A stretch of DNA of 64,000 nt, from positions 619,942-683,941 of the forward strand of contig NZ_QWGR01000002.1 in assembly GCF_003576475.1 (NCBI RefSeq), in the 5' to 3' direction. The stretch comes from Maribellus luteus. GTDB lineage: Bacteria; Bacteroidota; Bacteroidia; Bacteroidales; Prolixibacteraceae. The number at the start of each line of letters is the position of its first letter. Position 1 is the first letter of the stretch. The notes beneath the pieces were generated by a model. That model did no database searches. It saw only the letters and a program-made list of their open reading frames with translations, and was not told the origin of the DNA. Below are positions 1 to 8,514 of the stretch, in pieces. Made by a program: the position numbers and the translations under genes.

Positions 1-14
1 AGCGCTGCACAAGA

Positions 15-22
15 TACATTTG
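15..22 (+). promoter_or_regulatory. Bacteroidota -7 promoter element
   Basis: TACATTTG matches the TAnnTTTG -7 consensus of Bacteroidota sigma factors. It lies 23 bp before the ATG of the XRE regulator. The window edge hides most of the -33 region. Confidence 0.6.
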
Positions 23-45
23 CTGCAGAATTCAAAATAAAAAAA

Positions 46-645
46 ATGAGCAAGCAAAATCTGGCCAAGAACATTCGGGAATTAAGAACACGAAAAGGAT
101 TATCACAGGAATTACTGGCCGAAAAATCGAAGGTTAGTTTACGAACCGTGCAACGAATCGAGAACGGGGAAACAGAACCCCGTGGCGATACATTGATCCG
201 CTTGTCGGAGGTGTTGGATGTGGCGCCCGAAGATTTAATGGACTGGGAAGCCGAGGAGGACAAAGGTTTCCTGATGTCGCTGAATCTCTCTTCACTTGGG
301 TTTATTGTTTTTCCTTTGTTGGGAATCATTATTCCACTCATTATGTGGATATCGAAAAAAGGCAGGCTGAAACAAATTGATCAGTTGGCTAAAAATGTGC
401 TCAATTTTCAGATTACCTGGACCATCGTACTTTTACTGACCTACATTTGGCTTATTGGGAGTACGTACTACCGGCTTCATCAGTCAGGCGATGTTTCTCT
501 GTCAATACTCGGAAACCCGGTTTATAAAATAATAGCCATTGGCGGTTTGTATTTGTATAATATCGTACTGGTTGTACGCAATACGTTTCGTATCAATCAG
601 GGGAATGAAGCCCGCTACTTGCCAAAGATTCGTTTTGTGCGATAA
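46..645 (+). CDS. XRE-family HTH regulator with membrane C-terminus
   Basis: A 199-residue protein with an HTH_3 domain at about residues 5-62 (the helix-turn-helix includes LSQELLAEKS and LRTVQRIENG), followed by about three hydrophobic segments (residues 80-103, 120-145, 158-178). The membrane part resembles DUF4870/Tic20-like domains. This layout suggests a membrane-tethered DNA-binding regulator that links an envelope signal to transcription; that role is inferred, and no target is visible. The ATG is preceded by an A-rich tract and a good -7 box, and the gene ends at a strong hairpin terminator, so it looks monocistronic. Confidence 0.85.
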   Translation: MSKQNLAKNIRELRTRKGLSQELLAEKSKVSLRTVQRIENGETEPRGDTLIRLSEVLDVAPEDLMDWEAEEDKGFLMSLNLSSLGFIVFPLLGIIIPLIMWISKKGRLKQIDQLAKNVLNFQITWTIVLLLTYIWLIGSTYYRLHQSGDVSLSILGNPVYKIIAIGGLYLYNIVLVVRNTFRINQGNEARYLPKIRFVR

Positions 646-686
646 AAAATGGCGGGAAGTGATTTTATACTTCCCGCCATTTTTTA
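644..686 (+). terminator. Rho-independent terminator, probably bidirectional
   Basis: Perfect inverted repeat with 16-nt arms (AAAAAATGGCGGGAAG at 644-659 and its complement at 670-685) around a 10-nt loop. A-tract and T-tract flank the GC core on both sides, so it can serve both the upstream regulator and the convergent AIM24-family gene. Confidence 0.85.
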
Positions 687-739
687 TTCTTTAGGCTCTT
701 TCGTTCTGAAAACTGCCAACTGCGACTGCTTACTAAAAA

Positions 740-1510
740 TTATCCTTCCAAAATCTGATTCAGTAATCCCGATCGGCCTTCTTTTCGTGCATTGCCACCT
801 GCGGGCGAAAGTTCGGCAATCAGTTTCCGGATAGGCATACTTTGCAGCCACACTTTTCCGGTACCCCGCAATGTGGCCAGGAAAATTCCTTCGCCGCCAA
901 ACACCATAGAGCGCAATCCTCCGGCTTGTTCAATGCTGTAATCAATCGATGTTTCAAATCCTACAATACAACCGGTGTCAACCCGCAATGTTTCGTTGTT
1001 TAGTTGCCGTTCGATAACCGTTCCTCCGGCGTGAATAAATGCTTTTCCATCGCCTTCCAGTTGTTGAAGAATAAAGCCTTCGCCGCCAAAAAATCCGGCT
1101 CCTAGTTTCCGGTTAAAGGTGATCGAAATTTTGGTTCCGAGCGCAGCACATAAAAAAGCGTCTTTCTGAACGATCACTCTGCCACCATGAGAAGGTAGGT
1201 TCAGCGGAATGATGGTTCCCGGGTAAGGAGCCGAAAAAGCAACATGTTTTTTACCCCATCCGCGGTTGGTAAAGTGGGTAAGAAACAGCGATTCTCCGGT
1301 TATCAGCCTCGATCCGGCCGAAAGCAGTTTGTCAAAAAAGCCTGCCCCGGGATTCGATCCGTCACCCATCCGAGCCTGAAAATCAATTCCTTCTTCCATA
1401 TAAAGCATGGCTCCTGCTTCCGCAATTACGGTTTCGCCCGGATCCAACTCCACTTCTACCAGTTGTACATCATGTCCGATAATCTTGTAATCTATTTCGT
1501 GTGACTGCAT
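740..1510 (-). CDS. AIM24 / TIGR00266 family protein
   Basis: 256 residues covering the AIM24 (formerly DUF124) family: glycine-rich beta-prism-like repeats such as [31 protein letters not shown] and [20 protein letters not shown]. Bacterial members are soluble and of unknown biochemical function; the yeast namesake affects mitochondrial inner-membrane organisation. Length is normal for the family and there is no signal peptide. It converges with the XRE regulator and is divergent from the pseudouridine synthase. Family assignment is firm, function is not. Confidence 0.85.
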   Translation of the reverse strand: MQSHEIDYKIIGHDVQLVEVELDPGETVIAEAGAMLYMEEGIDFQARMGDGSNPGAGFFDKLLSAGSRLITGESLFLTHFTNRGWGKKHVAFSAPYPGTIIPLNLPSHGGRVIVQKDAFLCAALGTKISITFNRKLGAGFFGGEGFILQQLEGDGKAFIHAGGTVIERQLNNETLRVDTGCIVGFETSIDYSIEQAGGLRSMVFGGEGIFLATLRGTGKVWLQSMPIRKLIAELSPAGGNARKEGRSGLLNQILEG

Positions 1511-1611
1511 AAAATGTTTTTTTGAAATGTTTTCCCGAAATTAATGGATTTGAGGCAAATAAAATCTGTAATCCGAATTTTTATCGATCTTTGCAAAAAG
1601 TAAAAACAGCA

Positions 1612-2556
1612 ATGAACAGGCAAAACAACAGAAGCGGAAGCAGCGCCCGCAATACAGGGAAGCCGGGACGGCCCCCCAAAAAAACTGGACCGGCTCCAAC
1701 AGGGAAAAGAGTTGGCAAGTCGAGACCGGTAGTCAAAGAAGAACCCAAAAAAGAATTTGCTCCGCGTAAATGGGAGAAGAAACCTTTTGTACGTAAAACG
1801 CAGGCCGAGAAAACGGTAAAACAACCGAAAGACCGCACACTTTCTTCGGAAGGAATGCGCCTGAACCGTTACATTGCCAATTCCGGAGTATGCTCGCGCC
1901 GCGAAGCCGATACTTACATTACTGCCGGTGTGGTTACCATAAACGGGAAAGTGATCACAGAGCTTGGAACCCGTGTGATGCCGGGCGACGAAGTACGTTT
2001 TGATGGCCGCTTGCTAAGTGCAGAAAAGAAAGTTTATTTATTGCTGAACAAGCCCAAGGATTTTGTAACAACTACCGACGATCCGCACGCCGAAAGAACC
2101 GTGATGGAATTGGTGCGAAATGCCTGTGACGAACGCATTTACCCGGTAGGTAGACTCGACCGGAATACCACCGGTCTGCTGCTTTTTACCAACGATGGCG
2201 ATTTGTCGAAAAAGCTGACGCACCCGAGCCACAACATGAAAAAGGTGTACCAGGTGAGTTTGGACAAACCGTTGACCAAAGCTGACCTGGAAAGAGTTGC
2301 CGACGGTTTTGAACTGGAAGATGGATTTATAGCTGCCGATGCGATCAGCTACATTGATGCGGAAGCGAAAACTGAAATCGGGATTGAAATCCATTCAGGC
2401 AAAAACCGGATCGTACGTCGTATATTCGAGCATTTGGGCTACCGGGTTAAAAAACTGGACCGTGTGTTGTTTGCCGGGCTTACCAAAAAGAATCTGCCAC
2501 GCGGTAAATGGCGTTTTTTAACAGATAATGAGGTGAAATTCCTGAAAATGAATTAA
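1612..2556 (+). CDS. RluB/RsuA-family rRNA pseudouridine synthase
   Basis: Converts a specific uridine in 23S (RluB-like) or 16S rRNA to pseudouridine. The 314-residue protein has a basic, proline-rich low-complexity tail (residues 1-75, common in Bacteroidota homologues), an S4 RNA-binding domain (about 82-130, starting MRLNRYIANSG) and the catalytic domain with the signature GRLDRNTTGLLLFTNDGDL, where Asp183 is the expected nucleophile. The start was placed here rather than 30 codons upstream because a -7-like box GATCTTTG lies at 1586-1593, inside the longer reading. Which uridine is modified cannot be read from sequence. Confidence 0.88.
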   Translation: MNRQNNRSGSSARNTGKPGRPPKKTGPAPTGKRVGKSRPVVKEEPKKEFAPRKWEKKPFVRKTQAEKTVKQPKDRTLSSEGMRLNRYIANSGVCSRREADTYITAGVVTINGKVITELGTRVMPGDEVRFDGRLLSAEKKVYLLLNKPKDFVTTTDDPHAERTVMELVRNACDERIYPVGRLDRNTTGLLLFTNDGDLSKKLTHPSHNMKKVYQVSLDKPLTKADLERVADGFELEDGFIAADAISYIDAEAKTEIGIEIHSGKNRIVRRIFEHLGYRVKKLDRVLFAGLTKKNLPRGKWRFLTDNEVKFLKMN

Positions 2557-2577
2557 TTTCAACGACACAAATATTCC

Positions 2578-2632
2578 GTGTTTTCAGAAAACGAGAAAGC
2601 CGGACAGGGCCAAACTCTGATTCTGAAAACAC
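2578..2632. repeat. 12-bp perfect inverted repeat with 31-nt loop
   Basis: GTGTTTTCAGAA (2578-2589) is repeated as its complement at 2621-2632, between the pseudouridine synthase stop and the sigma factor. There is no T-tract. It may be a terminator stem or an operator for the sigma gene. Confidence 0.45.
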
Positions 2633-2709
2633 ATCCAAACATGATAGCCTGTGTTTTAGGTGATTGAGCGGTGTAATTTAAACCCAAATTAGCTACTAAT
2701 AACCTGATT

Positions 2710-3198
2710 TTGGAAAGGGACTTTTTACAGATAATACAGAAAAATCAGGGCATCATCCACAAAGTCTGCAATATTTATTGCGACACGGACGATGACCGGA
2801 GCGACCTTTTCCAGGAAATTGTAGCACAGCTTTGGAAATCATTCCCAACTTTCAGAGAGGAGTCGAAGGTTTCGACGTGGATGTACCGGGTTGCGCTGAA
2901 TACAGCAATAACGACCTTCAAGAAAAGTAAAAGAAGGCCCGATCAGAATCTTCTCACTTACGAGAATTTTCAGATTGTTGATGAAGCTTACGATACGGAA
3001 ACCGAAGAGAAAATAAAAGAGTTACACAAGGCGATTAACTATTTAACAGGTATTGAAAAATCGATTGTTCTGCTCTTTCTCGAAGATAAAAAGTACGAGG
3101 AAATCGCAGAGATCACGGGAATCACGCAAAATTATGTGCGCGTAAAGATGAACCGGATCAAGAAGAAACTAAAGAAATTCATGGATACAGAAGCATAG
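2710..3198 (+). CDS. RNA polymerase ECF-type sigma-70 factor
   Basis: 162 residues with sigma region 2 (about 5-75, including DLFQEIVAQLWKSFPTF and STWMYRVALNTA) and region 4 (about 105-158, YEEIAEITGITQNYVRVKMN as the -35-recognising helix-turn-helix). The reading starts with TTG; no in-frame ATG exists before region 2, and the N-terminus aligns with family starts. The next gene, 3 bp downstream, encodes a membrane protein, so the two are almost surely co-transcribed. That arrangement is usual for a sigma factor and its membrane partner. The regulon is unknown. Confidence 0.85.
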   Translation: MERDFLQIIQKNQGIIHKVCNIYCDTDDDRSDLFQEIVAQLWKSFPTFREESKVSTWMYRVALNTAITTFKKSKRRPDQNLLTYENFQIVDEAYDTETEEKIKELHKAINYLTGIEKSIVLLFLEDKKYEEIAEITGITQNYVRVKMNRIKKKLKKFMDTEA

Positions 3199-3201
3199 CA
3201 A

Positions 3202-3891
3202 ATGGATTTAAACGATCTAAAGAAAACCTGGAATAAGCTTCCTGCCGGAAAGGAATTGGATGAAAGCCAGTTGCGGAGCATGCTGAGCAAGCGCACCGGC
3301 AGCCTGATTGAGCGAATCGACCGGAATATCAGAATTGGCTTTCTGGTGTTGTTCGCTTTGATCTTGTTATTTGCTTTCGACGATTTCTTCGTGTCGCCAA
3401 CAGTGCTGAAAAGTTTGCCGGAGGGAGTGAATGTTCCCCAGTGGCTGGTATTTCTTGGGGTTTTTAGCAACGCACTTATATTTACCACATTCCTGTATTT
3501 TGTAATTAAATATTACCGGGTACGAAAAAACTGCGATGTGATTTGTGATCTTCGGGAGACTTTAAAAAAGATCATCAATACCTTGCAGTTATACAAAAGG
3601 CTGTTTTACCTGGCGCTGGCGACGTTTATGGTGGCGATTGGTCTGGCGTTTATATCGGGGCTTTACCAAGGTGTAAATGTTAGTATGGCCAGTGAGGCAG
3701 GCGAAGTATTGCAGATCGATTCCGGAAAACTGGTACTGCTGATCGTAATCGGGTTGCTTGTGTTGACCATTTTGGTGGGTGGAATATTTCTTTTCCTTCG
3801 GTGGGGGTTTCGTAAACTCTACGGAAATTATATCAGTAAACTGAAAGCTACCCTAAAAGAGCTGGAAGGAATCGAAGACGAAAATTTATAA
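3202..3891 (+). CDS. Membrane protein paired with ECF sigma factor
   Basis: A 229-residue protein with a soluble N-terminus (residues 1-45, starting MDLNDLKKTWNKLP) and four hydrophobic segments (about 47-66, 82-105, 135-155, 178-203), then a basic/acidic C-terminal helix. The gene starts 3 bp after the sigma factor stop. Proteins of this shape are common behind Bacteroidota sigma factors and may act as anti-sigma or accessory membrane partners, but no zinc-binding anti-sigma motif (HxxxCxxC) is present, so the role is inference from position. Confidence 0.75.
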   Translation: MDLNDLKKTWNKLPAGKELDESQLRSMLSKRTGSLIERIDRNIRIGFLVLFALILLFAFDDFFVSPTVLKSLPEGVNVPQWLVFLGVFSNALIFTTFLYFVIKYYRVRKNCDVICDLRETLKKIINTLQLYKRLFYLALATFMVAIGLAFISGLYQGVNVSMASEAGEVLQIDSGKLVLLIVIGLLVLTILVGGIFLFLRWGFRKLYGNYISKLKATLKELEGIEDENL

Positions 3892-4098
3892 TACTCCTTT
3901 TTTTAGTTGACGTTTAAAACCTCCCAAACCTAATCCTAAGTGTTTCAGCTGCAATTGGCGAATTTACATTTTGTCAGTTTTCAGGAAAAAGACGGACAAA
4001 TCTTAATTTTTGATTACCGATTTGTTACTTGATTATTGTGAATGCTAAATTCCGTGGTCTAACTGATATTTCTTAGCCATTTATCTTAGGGTGATGCT

Positions 4099-4106
4099 TA
4101 TCTTTG
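4099..4106 (+). promoter_or_regulatory. -7 promoter element for glmM
   Basis: TATCTTTG, an exact match to the TAnnTTTG consensus, 22 bp before the glmM start codon. No convincing TTG -33 element was seen at the usual distance. Confidence 0.6.
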
Positions 4107-4128
4107 TCGCAGCAAAAAACAAAGAAAG

Positions 4129-5511
4129 ATGACTTTAATAAAATCCATTTCAGGAATTCGTGGTACAATTGGCGGAAAACCGGGCGAAGGACTTAGTCCG
4201 CTGGACGTAGTAAAATTCTCGGCAGCGTATGCTACCTGGGCAAAAGAAAAAGCTGGTAAAGAAAACCTTACGATAGTGGTGGGACGCGATGCGCGTATTT
4301 CCGGTGCTATGGTTAGCTCGCTGGTAGTGGCAACGCTTACCGGAATGGGATGCAACGTGGTAAACATTGGTTTGGCAACAACGCCAACTACCGAAATTGC
4401 AGTAACCGAAGAGAAAGCCGATGGTGGGATCATTCTTACTGCCAGTCACAATCCGAAACAATGGAATGCATTAAAGTTGTTAAACGCTTCAGGTGAATTC
4501 CTGGATGCGGCAGAAGGTGCAAGGGTGCTGGAAATAGCAGAAAATGAATCTTTTGTTTTTGCTGAAGTGGATGCACTCGGAACGGTTGTCGAAAAAGATT
4601 ACACTGAAACACATATCCAACACGTGCTCAACCTCGAATTGGTGGATGTGGAAGCGATCCGCAAAGCCGGTTTTTCGGTGGCGGTTGATGCAGTGAATTC
4701 AGTGGGGGGAGTGGCCATGCCCGCACTTTTCAAAGCTTTAGGAATTGAAAAAGTGGTAGAAATCAATTGCGAAGCAACCGGACATTTTGCGCATACACCC
4801 GAACCACTTCCTGAAAACCTGGTGGAGACTGCCGAAATCATCCGGAATGAAAAGGTGGACGTAGGTTTTGTGGTGGACCCTGATGTAGACCGTTTGGTGA
4901 TCATCAGCGAAGACGGCAGCATGTTTAACGAAGAATATACACTGGTGGCAGTGGCTGATTACGTACTTGCTCACACTCCCGGAAATACGGTTTCTAACCT
5001 TTCGTCGAGCCGGGCGCTGCGCGATGTAACTGAAAAACACGGACAAAGCTATGCCGCGGGTGCGGTTGGCGAGGTGAACGTGGTAGCTAAAATGCGCGAA
5101 ACCAATGCCGTTATTGGCGGTGAAGGAAACGGGGGCGTTATTTACCCGGCCAGCCACAGCGGCAGAGATGCACTGGTGGGAGCTGCCCTGTTTTTATCGC
5201 ACCTGGCAAAAAGCAGGATGAAGTGTTCGGAGCTCAGAAAGACATATCCCGATTACTTTATTTCAAAAAATAAAATTGAGCTGACACCCGATATCGATGT
5301 GGACGGAGTTTTGGTGAAAGTAAAAGAAAAATACGCAGCCGAGCAGGTGACAGATATCGACGGTGTGAAAATAGATTTTGCGGATTCGTGGGTACATCTT
5401 CGGAAGTCGAATACCGAGCCCATTATACGTATTTATGCCGAAGCCGGATCGATGGAGCAGGCCGCCGGACTGGCAGAGGAAATTATTGATCAGATAAAGA
5501 AAATGATTTAA
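4129..5511 (+). CDS. glmM: Phosphoglucosamine mutase (alpha-D-phosphohexomutase family)
   Basis: Cytoplasmic enzyme that interconverts glucosamine-6-phosphate and glucosamine-1-phosphate on the way to UDP-GlcNAc for peptidoglycan. All four domain signatures are visible in 460 residues: phosphoserine loop TASHNP (Ser106), metal loop DPDVDR (Asp250, 252, 254), sugar loop GEGNGG (about 337) and phosphate loop RKSNTEP (about 427). The GEGNGG loop, rather than GEMSGH, is the form seen in Bacteroidota homologues. A phosphomannomutase or phosphoglucomutase activity in the same superfamily cannot be excluded from sequence. A consensus -7 box sits just upstream. Confidence 0.85.
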   Translation: MTLIKSISGIRGTIGGKPGEGLSPLDVVKFSAAYATWAKEKAGKENLTIVVGRDARISGAMVSSLVVATLTGMGCNVVNIGLATTPTTEIAVTEEKADGGIILTASHNPKQWNALKLLNASGEFLDAAEGARVLEIAENESFVFAEVDALGTVVEKDYTETHIQHVLNLELVDVEAIRKAGFSVAVDAVNSVGGVAMPALFKALGIEKVVEINCEATGHFAHTPEPLPENLVETAEIIRNEKVDVGFVVDPDVDRLVIISEDGSMFNEEYTLVAVADYVLAHTPGNTVSNLSSSRALRDVTEKHGQSYAAGAVGEVNVVAKMRETNAVIGGEGNGGVIYPASHSGRDALVGAALFLSHLAKSRMKCSELRKTYPDYFISKNKIELTPDIDVDGVLVKVKEKYAAEQVTDIDGVKIDFADSWVHLRKSNTEPIIRIYAEAGSMEQAAGLAEEIIDQIKKMI

Positions 5512-5693
5512 ACGCTTCAAAAGCAATACAATTCCAATAAAACTATCTGCCGGAGGACAGGTTTTTTACCTGAACACAAACAAATTTTAACAAGAAGCAA
5601 AGGGTACGATGTGCGCCGGTCAAGAGAGTTAAGCTATTGACGAACTCTGAAAATTGCGAGAGTTAACATCGGGCTCTGAAAACAATTTTAAAC

Positions 5694-6167
5694 ATGAAAA
5701 AGAAGAAAAACATTGGAATAGTAGCGCATGATAACCGAAAGAAGGATATCATGGAGTGGGTGGCTTTTAACTGGAAAGAGTTAAGGCAACACGATTTGAT
5801 TTGTACCGGTACCACCGGCAAACTGGTGGAAGATGCCTTGAAGGAGAAATGCGAAGAGCATGGCGAAGTGCCGCCAACCGTAACCCGCTTAAAGTCGGGG
5901 CCGCTGGGAGGCGATCAGCAGCTGGGAGCGATGATTTGTGAAGGAAAGGTCGATATCCTGATTTTCTTTTGGGACCCAATGCAGCCGCAGCCACACGATG
6001 TGGATGTAAAAGCCTTGCTTCGTATCACGGTTCTTTACAACATCCCAACCGCTTCCAACCGTTCTACGGCCGATTTTATGGTAACTTCCGAGTTGTTTCA
6101 CGAAGAATATGAACCAATTTTGAAAGATTACCGCAGCTATATTACACGGGATGTGGACATGGAGTAG
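5694..6167 (+). CDS. mgsA: Methylglyoxal synthase
   Basis: Converts dihydroxyacetone phosphate to methylglyoxal and phosphate, a glycolytic bypass that relieves phosphate limitation. The 157-residue protein carries the family motifs NIGIVAHDNRKKD (His12/Asp13 region), TGTTGKL phosphate loop, SGPLGGDQQLGA with the catalytic Asp, and FFWDPMQPQPHDVDVKALLR. Length is typical. It stands alone, with 182 bp upstream holding no clear -7 box. The assignment rests on strong motif conservation. Confidence 0.93.
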   Translation: MKKKKNIGIVAHDNRKKDIMEWVAFNWKELRQHDLICTGTTGKLVEDALKEKCEEHGEVPPTVTRLKSGPLGGDQQLGAMICEGKVDILIFFWDPMQPQPHDVDVKALLRITVLYNIPTASNRSTADFMVTSELFHEEYEPILKDYRSYITRDVDME

Positions 6168-6324
6168 GAATTTCCTTGTACTGGCACCAACGAAAATATA
6201 AACTCTTAATCAGATTGCTTCTTCATCAGCAGATGGGGAAGCAATCTTTGTTTTAGCCCCAAATATTTTGTCAATCTTTTTTAAAAATTTTACAAAGATC
6301 GCTAATTTCTGTAATTCTTTTTAA

Positions 6325-6332
6325 TATTTTTG
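6325..6332 (+). promoter_or_regulatory. -7 promoter element for CBM9-like gene
   Basis: TATTTTTG fits TAnnTTTG and lies 22 bp before the ATG at 6355. This favours that ATG over the TTG at 6337, which would fall at the transcription start. Confidence 0.5.
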
Positions 6333-6354
6333 TGTATTGCACTTAAGTATACAG

Positions 6355-7461
6355 ATGAAGAACAGTTTTTGGATAGCAGGGATAATGAGCGTGCTTGGTT
6401 TGCCGGGTATTGCTTCAGCGCAGGATTTTGAGGGGTTTGAAAACCTGTTTACACCGGTCAGGACTTATGTCACTTATCAGTGTCAGGAAGAAATAAGTAT
6501 CGATGGAAAAGCCACTGAAAAGAGTTGGCAAAAAGCCGAATGGTCGGAGTATTTTGAGGATATTGAAGGCGATCTTAAGCCGCGTCCTGCTTATGAAACC
6601 CGTTTCAAAATGCTGTGGGATGCACAGAATCTTTACTACTATTTTGAGTTGCAGGAGCCGCATGTTTGGGCGTATTACGACCGGCACGACATGGTGGTTT
6701 TCCACGAAAACGACATTGAGCTGTTTATTGATCCCGACCGGGATTGCTACAATTATTTTGAATACGAATTAAACGCTCAAAACATCCTGTTCGATCTTTT
6801 TTTGAACAAGCCTTACCGAAACGGGGCAAAACCGGATATTGAATGGAACGCTCCGGGTTTTGAAAGTGCGGTTTATGTGGACGGAACACTCAACAACCCG
6901 GCAGATAAGGACCGTAAATGGTGTGTGGAAGTTAAAATTCCGTTTGCGTCTTTTGCGCGCGATGAGCATTTCGAACCGGCTGGTGACGGCGACATGTGGA
7001 AGATGAACTTTTCGCGTGTGCAGTGGCATACCGAGGTAGTTGACGGGAAATATGTAAGGGTGAAAGACAAAGCAAGCGGCAGGAATTTGCCGGAGAACAA
7101 CTGGGTTTGGAGTCCGCAGGGAGTAATCAATATGCACTTCCCCGAACGTTGGGGATTGGTTCAGTTCTCGAAAGAGGCGGTTGGTACAACGAAGGTATCT
7201 TTTCAAATGCCTTTGGATGAGTTGCTGGCACGGCATCTTTGGCTGGTGTATTACAAGCAGCAGCAGTTTCGGAACGAGAATCAGCGGTTTGCCGCTTCGC
7301 TGGAGGAGCTGCAGGTTTCGAAATCAGGGATGGAAAGCAAGGTCTCTTTTGAATTGGAGATGACCGCCACTGCCGACGATTTCAAACTAAAATTAACGGC
7401 TGCAAACGGGTGTGTATTGATGCTCGACAATAGCAGTCTGCTTACGAAAGCCACTAATTAA
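6355..7461 (+). CDS. Secreted carbohydrate-binding family 9-like protein
   Basis: 368 residues with a signal peptide (about 1-22, ending GIASA-QD) and a CBM9-like beta-sandwich: SIDGKATEKSWQKAEWS, then RFKMLWDAQNLYYYFELQEP and a FHENDIELFIDPD block. Such proteins are periplasmic or surface-exposed and are thought to bind glycans, often in polysaccharide-use loci. The C-terminal 90 residues are less conserved. A 16-codon remnant of a second gene starts 6 bp downstream, so this may once have been the first gene of a longer operon. No SusC/D or glycosidase is next to it. Confidence 0.78.
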   Translation: MKNSFWIAGIMSVLGLPGIASAQDFEGFENLFTPVRTYVTYQCQEEISIDGKATEKSWQKAEWSEYFEDIEGDLKPRPAYETRFKMLWDAQNLYYYFELQEPHVWAYYDRHDMVVFHENDIELFIDPDRDCYNYFEYELNAQNILFDLFLNKPYRNGAKPDIEWNAPGFESAVYVDGTLNNPADKDRKWCVEVKIPFASFARDEHFEPAGDGDMWKMNFSRVQWHTEVVDGKYVRVKDKASGRNLPENNWVWSPQGVINMHFPERWGLVQFSKEAVGTTKVSFQMPLDELLARHLWLVYYKQQQFRNENQRFAASLEELQVSKSGMESKVSFELEMTATADDFKLKLTAANGCVLMLDNSSLLTKATN

Positions 7462-7467
7462 AACGAT

Positions 7468-7518
7468 ATGAACAAAAGTGATTTTATCAAATCGTCGGTA
7501 CTGGGCGGGATGATCTAG
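7468..7518 (+). pseudogene. 16-codon remnant of a Tat-signal-type gene
   Basis: An ATG-initiated reading of 16 codons (MNKSDFIKSSVLGGMI, then TAG) begins 6 bp after the CBM9-like gene. The peptide looks like the start of the Bacteroidota proteins that open with MNxxDFIKxSxLGG, mainly Gfo/Idh/MocA-type oxidoreductases and sugar isomerases. Nothing in the next 100 bp continues it in any frame, and the queuosine transporter promoter follows at once. A deletion that removed the body of an operon partner is the simplest reading. Confidence 0.45.
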
Positions 7519-7551
7519 CACGGACAGCTTTTCTCTTTTGTCTTTTTCTTA

Positions 7552-7559
7552 TACATTTG
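7552..7559 (+). promoter_or_regulatory. -7 promoter element for queuosine transporter
   Basis: TACATTTG, an exact consensus match. It predicts a transcript starting near 7563, giving a leader of about 60 nt that consists almost entirely of the hairpin described next. Confidence 0.6.
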
Positions 7560-7583
7560 CGAACGAAACAAGATTGTTAAACT

Positions 7584-7623
7584 TTCGCAGGTGGCATCAC
7601 CCTGCGAGTCAAAAAAGAAAAAA
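7584..7623 (+). promoter_or_regulatory. Candidate preQ1 riboswitch
   Basis: A stem of seven Watson-Crick pairs (TCGCAGG 7585-7591 with CCTGCGA 7601-7607), plus a U-G pair at its base, encloses the loop TGGCATCAC. It is followed by an A-rich tail (GTCAAAAAAGAAAAAA) that runs into the start codon of a queuosine-precursor transporter. A short stem, a C-rich 3' strand reading CACCC, and an A-tract tail that could fold back as a pseudoknot are the layout of preQ1-I aptamers. The loop-tail pairing is not obvious by eye, so the class assignment is tentative. Confidence 0.4.
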
Positions 7624-8328
7624 ATGCAGAATGAATTGCTTTGGCTGGTCATGTTGCTGGCTAACTTTCTGATGATTATTTTGGCGTACCGCCTGTTTGG
7701 AAAATGGGGACTGATCATGTGGATTCCCATTTCGGTAATTGTGGCCAATATCCAGGTCATCCAAACCGTAAAGCTTTTTGGTTTGGTGTCTACGCTTGGA
7801 AACATTGTGTACGCGACTTCATTTTTAGTTACGGATATTCTTTCGGAGAACTACGGGAAGAAAGAAGCGAAAAAAGCGGTGTGGATTGGGTTTTTCAGCC
7901 TTATTTCCATGACCCTTCTGATGAACATGGCTTTGCAGTTTATCCCGTTTTCGGGCGATGATTTTGCCGCTACCGCGCATTCGGCCACCAGTACCATTTT
8001 TAGTTTAATGCCGCGTATTGCCATTGCCAGTCTGGCGGCCTATCTGCTTTCGCAACGGCACGATGTATGGGCTTTCCATTTCTGGAAAAACCGCTTTTCA
8101 AAAGACAACCAGCTTTGGATCCGAAACAACCTGAGTACCATGGTTTCGCAGCTGATTGACAGTTCTGTTTTTGTACTGATTGCCTTCTGGGGTGTGTACG
8201 AGGGAATCGTTCTGCTCGAGATTTTTATTACCACTTACATTCTGAAATGGGTGGTGGCTGCTGCCGATACTCCTTTCGTTTACTGGGCAAAAGGTATTTT
8301 CAAAAAGAACCGGTTTTGGATGGATTAA
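7624..8328 (+). CDS. Queuosine precursor transporter (YhhQ/VUT family)
   Basis: Inner-membrane protein that imports queuosine precursors such as preQ0/preQ1 for tRNA modification. 234 residues with about six transmembrane segments. The family block reads YATSFLVTDILSENYGKKEAKKAVWIG-like around residues 60-85, and LRN-type polar residues (NNLSTMVSQLIDSSVFVLIAF) sit in the C-terminal half. The ATG was chosen over an in-frame GTG 11 codons upstream because that GTG lies inside the leader hairpin. The candidate preQ1 aptamer upstream agrees with the assignment. Confidence 0.88.
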   Translation: MQNELLWLVMLLANFLMIILAYRLFGKWGLIMWIPISVIVANIQVIQTVKLFGLVSTLGNIVYATSFLVTDILSENYGKKEAKKAVWIGFFSLISMTLLMNMALQFIPFSGDDFAATAHSATSTIFSLMPRIAIASLAAYLLSQRHDVWAFHFWKNRFSKDNQLWIRNNLSTMVSQLIDSSVFVLIAFWGVYEGIVLLEIFITTYILKWVVAAADTPFVYWAKGIFKKNRFWMD

Positions 8329-8514
8329 GATATTGTTCTTGTTTGTAATCTGTTTTTAGTGAGTTGTTTGCTGTGTTTTCTATTGGACTTTTGTTTAATC
8401 TATCTAAAAAAATACCTGCAGGTATCAAACATATTATTTTTTTGTACAACTTTGGTGCGTCGATTCTTTAACTGAAAAGAAGAAGCGAAAAAGTCAGAAA
8501 CAGAAAACAAGTAC

